The notes beneath the pieces were generated by a model that was not told the DNA's origin, did no database searches, and saw only the letters and a program-made list of their open reading frames with translations. Positions 1 to 8,500 of a stretch of 64,000 nt of DNA are shown one piece after another; the stretch's first letter is position 1; each line of letters begins with the position of its first letter. The position numbers and the translations under genes are program-made. The DNA lies in NCBI GenBank assembly GCA_021613335.1, contig JAJTWR010000269.1, positions 2,403,501-2,467,500 on the forward strand. The letters run 5' to 3'. This DNA comes from Whitmania pigra (lineage: Eukaryota > Annelida > Clitellata > Hirudinida > Haemopidae).

Positions 1-132
1 TTTAAATTTTAAATACTCTTCCCTGGCTCTCGCAATCTATCTTCTATATTTTAAAGTAATCTGCACGTTTTTAGATATCATCTCCGCAGCCTTGTTGTTG
101 CAGAATTTAAATTTTCAAGGATTGTATCATTT

Positions 133-386
133 TTATATCTCTGTTTTGCATTTGAGAGAACACAATTTACTTTTTTTTTGAGATGCCTGAAGAATAGTAG
201 TTTGTTGAGAAATTGTTGCAATTATATCACTTGTAACATTAGGACTTTCAGTTGCAATTATATCACTTGTAACATTAGGACTTTCAGTTGCAATTATATC
301 ACTTGTAACATTAGGTCTTTCAGTTGCAATTGCTTCCCCTGTTATTTCTGGGCTTGTACGAGGTGTTAAAATCTCATCAATTCTGC
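133..386 (-). CDS. Probable last exon of hemicentin-like gene B (repeat-bearing tail)
   Basis: An open exon read on the minus strand starts after a TTAGCAG acceptor at 387 and stops at TAA 135-133. It has the phase needed to follow the phase-1 donor at 2637. It encodes a Thr/Ser-rich tail with three copies of a 12-residue repeat (ATESPNVTSDII and a close variant), each holding an Asn-Val-Thr N-glycosylation sequon, followed by a short Lys/Cys-containing end. No hydrophobic C-terminal segment is present, unlike the neighbouring paralogue. The join to the exons at 2637-4148 is inferred from phase and orientation only and spans a 2.2-kb intron, so this could instead belong to another gene. Confidence 0.4.
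215..322 (-). repeat. 36-bp tandem repeat, 3 copies, in coding frame
   Basis: The plus-strand motif GTTGCA recurs at 215, 251, 287 and 323, giving three full 36-bp units that are almost identical, then a partial one. Thirty-six is a multiple of three, and the minus-strand reading gives a 12-residue peptide repeat with an NVTS sequon, so copy number can change without breaking the frame. Confidence 0.85.
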
Positions 387-2636
387 CTGCTAATTAATAT
401 CAGTAATTGTATGCATAGTCTTGCTATCAGGAAGTATAATTACAGTGACAGGCAGTGAGTACTTGGTAGTTGTGAAATGAAAGATTATACTTAGCAAGAT
501 TATAAAATCCTTCTTATTGAAATTTTGAAATTTGACAGGATTTTCGCATTACATTAGATGGTATGTTCCAAAATTCCATAAAGGACGCTCGGAATCAATA
601 GATAACTTACGTGCAGGTTCAGAAAATATATGGACAATGGTTGAATAAGCAGAGCAACAATATATTATTAATTAGATAAGTTTAGTTTTCAAATTGTTTT
701 ATCTCAGAAATAAGCATTTAAACAAGTTGTAGATATATTCTGAGCAATATTCATAAAAACTTTGCCATTAAAATGATATGGGATTTTGAGATCTAGAGCA
801 TTTTTAAAAAGTTTTGCTTTTCTAAGAATTTGAGGTAGACATTCAAGCATTTTAAAGGTTTTGTTTTCAGTATAAGTGAATATCATTCAAAAACTCTTTT
901 TGAACATTGAACAATGTCACTTATGGAAATAAATGACAATAAATACTTAATCTTAAAATCCCCATAAAGATTTATTTGCTTGGCAGGGACGTCATTTGGG
1001 ATTGGCAGGAGGAATCTTGTTGCCATCACCTGACATTTGACTAAAAGCAAAAAAGGACATCTCAAGTTATGTGAAATTTGTCCATGTGGAAAAAGCTGAA
1101 ATGACGTCCCTGCTGCCTGTCTTCAAATTGCTGTACGCCAAAAATCAATCAAGCTCAATTTTACTGAAATTTAGTAGTTAATACTTTTCAACAAATTTCT
1201 GTATTAAATGAACAAGAAACAGAAAAAAATCGAAACAAACTTTCTCGATTTTCCGCTGTTACGTTATAAATCACTGGATTCCATCTTTGAAATTTTGAAC
1301 CATCACTTAAAATTCCACTGGTTTCCATAAAAAAAGCTGGTGTAAATATAATAATTAGGCTTAAACTAAGCTTTTGACATTCTTATTAGGTTTCTAATCT
1401 TTATTTATTGCTCATTTTGTTTATTTTCTTGTTAGGAAAGACTTTTATTTCCACACGGATCATCATGCTGTGAGGAATGCATCAGCAACAATGAACGAAT
1501 CAAAAAACAATAATCTGTAACAACAGCAAAAAAATCACACGGACAACATCATCAGAGCCTGGTTGTTGTCTCTGACTTTTGGTGAGAAGCAAAACAGGTT
1601 GGGTTAGTCCCTCACCTGGAAAAAGCTAAAATGATGTCTCTAGAATAATGGCGAGAATTACACAAAGTGAGATGATTTGGACTATCTGATGAGAGTCTCA
1701 TTCTGGTTGCTTAACTAGACTTTCGCTAGGACTTGAAACAAAAGAGTCCACTGCTATGCGCTGAGTCATTGTCGTTGTCCTGCACGCATGTAGCCTGGAG
1801 AAGTTGTGGGGCGAAGTTCAGTGTCCGACAACATTCTTTGGCAAAAAGTCTCTTTCTGAAGGCCATTTAGAACCCTTTCACTATCACTTGGCTGGCAGTT
1901 GGGCCCTCCATCTATCCGTTCGATTGTTTTTCGTATACTCTTTGTCTATCTCTGCCTTCTCAGATACAGGGGATAAACAAGAGTATAACTTTAAGAGGTG
2001 ACAAACGACCCAAAAAGTCTTGATTTAGTTTTATAACCAAAGATAGTTAATGAAAGAGTAGCAAACACACTTTTTATATGTGCATACGTGTAAATGACTT
2101 GAAATAATGGTATTACGGCTAAATGACTACGTTCATCAGTGAATTTGCATAGTAGCATTGCAAATAATTTCAAGTTGATTTTATGCCCCGGCCCGGCTAA
2201 AAAAAGTGACCCCGGTCGATTCCTGCTGCGTACAATTACTGACGTTTGTGTCAAAAACTACTGTTATTGCATGCAGGAGCTTGCTTCGTCAGTTGTTATA
2301 AAGTATCTCAAGAAGCATCCAGACTGGTTAATGAATTTTCTATCACCAATTGTTCATTAATTAGAAACCCAAGGAAATGTAAAGTTTTGCTGATTAAAAT
2401 TAAGCAACCATCCTAAAGCAATTTCTAAATACAACCCTGATGGCTTGAATAAATTACTTAAAGGCAGAAGGAAAAGTTCATGAGCTAAAATAATCTCTCA
2501 ATAATTGCCCACTTAAAATTGTTCAAGATTTTTTATGCAATAATTTAAATTTAAATTGATTAAGCACAATTATTAAAATCTGCGTTTTAGATGTTCATGT
2601 TAAGGCGGTGTTAATTATAATCAAATAAAATGATAC
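387..2636. other. 2.2-kb stretch without supported exons
   Basis: Probably intron of gene B if the exon at 133-386 belongs to it. It holds one hAT-type MITE (984-1112) and a weak relative of its right end near 1610-1645. Minus-strand open stretches at 390-640 and 704-1065 are interrupted by stops and were not recognised. Confidence 0.5.
984..1112. mobile_element. hAT-type MITE, copy 1
   Basis: A 129-bp element bounded by inverted CAGGGACGTCATTT / AAATGACGTCCCTG ends. The flanking 8-mers (976-983 and 1113-1120) match at 5 of 8 positions, consistent with a worn 8-bp hAT target duplication. It has no coding capacity, and related ends recur at 3179-3308, 4221 and 8787. Confidence 0.75.
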
Positions 2637-4148
2637 CTTTATCGGGACATACAAATTTTAACATATAACCACCGGTGGGTGATATTTCTTTGCCTAATTC
2701 ATTTCTTCGTTCATCGAACAATTTTATTAAAAGTTTTGCATCTTTGATTTCAGGATCAAATATGATATGTGCCAAATAGGTTAGGCCTATGAATAATGAC
2801 ATTTTTGGTGAAGAAAATGTCTCTAAGGATGCTTTAAAGCCATAGTTAACCTGGAGTTAGTAACGTTCCTGTCATATCCACATCTCCTACATAAAGAAAT
2901 GTAGATAAGTAAAGTTTGCTTTTAACTGCCACCATGGCTTTATAAAATTTTCTTTGGTCATGTAACTCTACTGTTGCTTTCCAAAGACCAAAGTCAATGG
3001 GCTCTTTTATTTCCCCAACAAAAAGAGATTCATCTTTAACATTCACTACATAGGCATTCGTTGAACCTGTTTTTTATTTCAACTGACTTTAATCATTTAT
3101 TTTATTTATGATATTTGTATTTGGAGAGTTGTTTTCGCTCGCTAGGTTACATCGCAACTTGGGAATAGGCCCTGCATCCAGGGACGTCATTTTAGCTTTT
3201 TCCAAGTGGAGAGGGAGCAAATCCTCGTAAAACATGAAGAGAGTCTGTCGTGTTTAAGCGGTTGTTCCTCCCTGCACCCCCCCCCCCCAAAAAAAAATGA
3301 CGTCCCTGCTTACATCACTGGTTAAAAATTACTTAATTTCAACTATTCCTAATCAATTTCAGTAAGTGATCATTACTGTGGTTTATAAAATGTTGTTGCA
3401 GTTCTTAGCCATGAACGAAATAATCGCATGTTGCTTAACGTTACTGAAGTCCTAAACTAATTTGAACTAGCTTTCTCGTCTAATTGGAAGCTAATCCACT
3501 GATTATCCACTCCGCCAAGAACAAATTGAAACGAATGAATTTCAATCAGTATAATAGTTTTAAAAAAATCTATTCGATATCAATCAATCCAAAATTTAAT
3601 GGTGATTAATTTACCTGAAGGTGAAGTGATTGTAACGTGTTTCATATTGCTCCTTGAATTGACAATTATATACCCCAACTCCGCGACTTTTTCTACTATA
3701 AATTCGAATTTGGGGTTCGAACATTTTTCGATAACAAAAATCTTTCCCTAGATGAAAATACATTTTAAATTATATTAATTTAATTAATTGACAACTTGAG
3801 AGTTTTCCTGAATGGGAATAAGGAATTATTACATAATTTCTAAAATTCGTCTTATACTATTTAGTAAGCTTACCTCGATCTGATGAGTGGTCATGTTGGT
3901 CAAAAGCTCGCTTGACTTTCTGTCCGTTTTCTCAACTTCTAATATCCACCCTCCCGAAGCTTTAGCTAATTCTTCGTATATGTCAAACCTTTTAAACTTA
4001 TTAATCTGCAATTAGAATAATTTTAACTTAGAAATAATAGTTAACATTTCGAATTTTTCCTTTGGTTCCAGAAAACTCTCACCTTCCGAGTTAATTTGCC
4101 TGACAAATTTTGAACAACACATACTTGCAGTAGAGAAGTGAACGCCAT
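2637..4148 (-). CDS. Hemicentin-like secreted protein without VWA domain (gene B)
   Basis: Five exons were joined: 4083-4148 (ATG at 4148), 3874-4005, 3615-3747, 2851-3066 and 2637-2786. All junctions are GT-AG and in phase, and a sixth exon may be 133-386. The first exon gives a 22-residue start (MAFTSLLQVCVV...), a weak signal-peptide candidate. The next exons (KFKRFDIYEELAKASGG; SPSG; LFVGEIKEP...GLWKATVEL) resemble the segment just after the VWA domain at the N-terminus of hemicentins. Exon lengths 132, 133, 216 and 150 match those of gene A (132, 133, 219, 150), so the two are tandem duplicates. The first intron is only 77 bp, leaving no room for a VWA domain. The role is presumably extracellular matrix or cell surface; the exact function is unknown. 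Confidence 0.7.
3179..3308. mobile_element. hAT-type MITE, copy 2, in gene B intron
   Basis: A 130-bp element with the same CAGGGACGTCATTT inverted ends as copy 1. Flanking 8-mers CCTGCATC and CTTACATC match at 6 of 8. It lies in the intron between the 133-bp and 216-bp exons of gene B. Confidence 0.8.
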
Positions 4149-5553
4149 TAACCATTCATGGCACAACTGCATTTTCAAAAAAAAAAAAGCCGTAAAAACA
4201 AAATCTAAACAAATACGTATACGGACGTCATTTGAAGAGAATTGCTATTGGTTTGTTTGTCAATTATTTCTATGACTTTAAACATTTCTAAATTAAAATT
4301 AAACGTTAAAAAGTTTCTAAGAAGGATTTGCCGCAGGGAGATGCTAAATATATTTTTTTTTATTTGACGACTAAGCGATGAATTTAACGTCTTGTCCATT
4401 CCTGATTTGAACTCATCCAAATTCAATAATTTATTTCGGCGTCCAGTTCAAGCCAATGGTAGCAGTTGCGGGGTTTGGCCAGTCAAGAATAATTGAGAAA
4501 TTCCGAGCATATATACTGATGCTGTAGAGGCATGTTGTTGTTGATCTTTGAACTATCAGACTTAATTAACTTAATGGATTTAATAAAGCTTACAGTTCGC
4601 TTACTAATTTATTTAAGTAACTGTTGGAATAAGGGCACGTACATAAAGTTGCTATGGCGTGCATTGTGAGTGAGATGGTTACTACGCCAATGGTTCAAGC
4701 AATGTGTTTTTTACCCCTAAATTTCAGATTAGATCAAACTCTGATTTTTAATAATTAATTTCAACTAAATATGTTATATTGCCTAGCACTTAATTTTGTG
4801 TTGCAAGTTATAATTTTATTATACTTTGTGAACGCGTCCTTCAAATGGTTTTATTAGTTCTTCTTCTATTTCCAAGGAACTTGAAATGCAACTTGACTCT
4901 TGAAAATATTAATTTTTATCTTTCATGACTAACTAGCCCCTAACTATTACTAATGAAGTTAGCCCATGTTGTTCTTGCTATCCGTTATGGAAAACTCTGA
5001 CTGCCCCTCAATTATTTTACTTATTTTTGGTGTAAAGGCAAAATGATCATAGAAGCATTTAATGTTTTCTTCATGTGCACATTTCGAAATCATGCGACTT
5101 TTTAATAGTGTCTCTAGTGTTCGTAACTTCTTCCTATTTTACAATCTTCTGTAAAACCGCATTTCAGCAAATTATTGTTAGAATCAATGTGAGAGGAGCT
5201 CTTTTTATTAAAACTTTTTAAAGTTATTTATTCTATTTTGCATCAGAAAATCCTACGGGGTTTTTGAGCATCAACTGCACTTTTATTTCAAACTTAATTC
5301 GCGATGGACCTCAGCGGTAGCTTTTTCCAAAAAGAGTTCATTTGGTGGCAACGTTGAACGCCATGCTCTGATGCATCGGTTAATAATTTTTCAATTTCAT
5401 TTGCATGATTGCATTTAAAAGTTTAATACAAAATGTTCCAAGAAACGTCTGCTGAAGGAAGCAAATTTTATGTATGAAATGTTCATAAAAAAATTAATGC
5501 TTCATCATTGTTCCTCCGTAATAATATCAAATAAACAAAAAAAAACATCTTTA
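4149..5553. other. Spacer between the two hemicentin-like genes
   Basis: About 1.4 kb of AT-rich DNA between the stop of gene A (5554) and the start of gene B (4148). It contains one isolated MITE-type end (GGACGTCATTTGAAGAGA near 4223). No exon could be supported here. The promoter of gene B should lie in it, but no motif stands out. Confidence 0.5.
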
Positions 5554-8500
5554 TCAAATGTAGTTGCAGTTGAAGGTGATAATTAAAATCAATAGGAAAG
5601 ACATGGAATTAAGGTTCTTCATTTTTCCTGCAGTACTAGATGATGTATGCCTCACTGGGATCTCTGTGCTTTTGAAATTCACTGAATAAAATAGATTTCA
5701 AGAAATCATCACAAATCAAATATGATATTATCATGAATCATAATGAATTTGAATCGAGAGTTATGCGGAGCCATTTTTTCATTATTCATAATGGTTTTCA
5801 CATTTTTATGGAAAATCAAAATTGGAAACAGCCGTTTATGAAACAAGACAAACCTTTTTCGTGTGAATTTTTTGGCGTGATCTCGAAGCCGGTCGAAAGT
5901 TTTGTTGCTAGATGAATAAATGTCAATTAGGTATTATTAAAGATGAATTACATGCTAAAAATCAAAATAACATGAGAAACATGAAAACCTGGTGAAACAT
6001 CTTCTGAATGTTCAGTTGAATTAACTCCTCTGATCACCGGCATCCACCTTTGAAAATGACCTCCATCTTCTAAAACTCCCTCGAAGTTTATGTAAAACTC
6101 TGTTAAAATTTAGTGCCGACGTAATGCAAAGGTAATTTTGATTTTCGATGGCATGAACGCAAAACGTAAAAAAAAAAGAAATATAGGAAATAAAAACTAC
6201 ATATTGTTGTATACTTAGATTTTTGGAAATTAATTGGGTTTATATTGCTAAAATAATTAAATTTATATTTAATTACATTTGGCATCTTTTTCGGGCACGT
6301 GGGATCTGTTGTTGCTACAGAAAAGCGTTCTCGATAATCACCTGACAAACAACGAGAATCAAGACAACTTGGAAGCCCAAATATCCATTTGCATCCTTAA
6401 GTACCTCAATTCCTTCAACACTTAACTTCTATTATTCAGTTCCGTTAACTGAATACCTGCTCTAATAAACTTATTAGTTAACTTACTTATTTGCGGACTC
6501 CCGGGTTATTTCAATATCAAACATCACTCAGGAGAATCATCACAAGTTGATCCTAAGGTACTAACGTCTCGCTATCAGAACAACCCAATTTCACATGTTA
6601 CAACGAGTTTGGCTAATATTATGAGGGTATTATATTTAAAGACAGACGTGATTGAAAAGGCAGTTCATTTGCGTAGAGCCTCGAGCATAGCGTCATACAT
6701 GCTTTTTTTATATCAGCCATTTGCGTAGCGCTCCTTCCCAGAGGCGTAGCCTGGGTATTTTGCGCCCGGGGGCAAACTATAGAATTGTCGCCCTTTTTCA
6801 TGTCTATATATTTAATCTTACTGTATTACACTAAATTTGAAATTGAAATAAAAATCAAATTTTAATGGCACAAGGCATCCATTTAAAAGTGAAAAAACGT
6901 TCTACAAATAGTAGCCCATGCTTCACCCAATCAGTCACAGTCTAAGACAGGGTCTCAAACACGCGGCCCGCGACGAATACATATTAATAAAAATTTACAT
7001 TACATTTTTCAATTGTTCTATTGTCGGTGTTTGAACTTTTGCAAAAGCGCCATCTTAACCAGGAGAAAATCTTACCTACTTATTTATTCCATCCTTCGAG
7101 AGTCACGAGAAAGATTTCCAAGGTTACTCTCTGCTACTGCAAGGATTCTTGCAATGTTTGGCAGTACATATGCATGTGGACAATTTTTCTCATCCATGAA
7201 AGTTAACAAGTCTGTACTGAGGTCACAGCTCACTAATGAAGATTTGCAAGCAACACTGAGATTGGTTTCTTCTCACAAAATCAAGCTTAATATTGATGCC
7301 CTTGTTGACGCAAAACGCTGCCAGGTCAGCAGTCAGTACAGAAAGTGACTGAAACCTAAGTTAACCAAATACAAATACGCCAAAAACGATACATAAATTG
7401 ACTACATTACATTTGTAATAAATGGATTTTAGAAAGTTTGTAAAGCGTTCTTATTACGTTGTCTTGTTTATTGACTTTTTATCATTTTAAACAAGTTCTG
7501 GCTATGCGGCCCTCGAGGAACTTTAGAAGTCATCACTTGGCCCGCGGAGCAATTTGAGTTTGAGACTCCTGGTCTAAGATGATTTACATGCATAGTAGTC
7601 TAATACTCTCTAAAATAGATTTATTTTTCTTGATTTAACAGTTGCAAACTGATCAATAACGTCATCAAAGTCTGTTTTCTCAAGCGTTTCTCTTTCTATA
7701 CTAAGAAGAGCAAGATCACTGAGTCGATCCTGTCCCATTGATGCATTAAGCCTCATTTTGGCGCCCCTGTATCTTGGCGCCCGGGGACATATGTACCCCC
7801 CCGCCCCTTCTTAGCTACGCCTCTGCTCCTTCCCATGGGCGCTTGTGGAAGTGAAGGTGTGCAAGTTGGGATACGAACACGACACACCACGATATCATCG
7901 TTTAGAAAATTGCCTTTAAGTCCTACCTGAATACATAAAACACTCACAGAATCTGAGAACACAAATGAAGTTACAAAATAAAATACAAATCACATGTATA
8001 GCCTGGATTGTAGGAAACCCTTGAGCTGAAGACGTAATCTTCACGACAAGTGTCAGTGAGGTGACGTTGAATCAATAATAAACAGTTTGAACATTTGAAC
8101 GAAAATAAATTCGGTTCTAGGAATGTGGTCACTTTAATTTTTGATTATAGAAGAGGTCATTAATTAAAGTTTTACGTTTGAGTTATAGCGACATTACGAA
8201 AATGGAATAAAAGCGTGGACCAGTAAGTAAATATTTTGATGTTGAAATAACTCACCTTTGTTTGGACATCGAAATGTCCCGACGTAGTTATTGCGAAGGA
8301 CATTTTCACCACAAAGCGATGACCTTCGACCGCTCAGACAGGTCATCGTGATATTAGCACCAGTAATTTCAGGAATAATTAAGGCTTGAATAGCGTACTC
8401 ATTTCCTGAACAAACAAGTTTTAAATTGCTTTGAATAAAATTCAACTGCCTAAACTAGTCCGCAGTAAAATTGAATGAAATATACCTGGAATGAGTTTGG

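Larger units (their letters stand above)
6739..7825. mobile_element. hAT element (outer) with perfect 8-bp target duplication
   Basis: Ends CAGAGGCGTAGC and GCTACGCCTCTG are inverted repeats, followed inside by GCGCCCGGGG at both ends. The flanking 8-mers are both CTCCTTCC (6731-6738 and 7826-7833), a perfect hAT-type target duplication. The element sits in an intron of hemicentin-like gene A and is itself interrupted by a second hAT element at 6948-7571. Confidence 0.88.

Noticed and set aside
215..340. CRISPR-like direct repeats
   Set aside because: The three units adjoin without spacers and the setting is a eukaryotic nuclear genome. It is a tandem coding repeat.
1804..2001. 65-codon plus-strand frame
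   Set aside because: No recognisable domain, no splice context and only background length for this composition.
5733..5915. Plus-strand frame containing FFGVISKPVESF, recalling FVGAISKPTEGLW of gene A
   Set aside because: The minus strand of the same stretch gives an in-phase exon of gene A with proper borders. The plus-strand resemblance is short and lacks the rest of the module.
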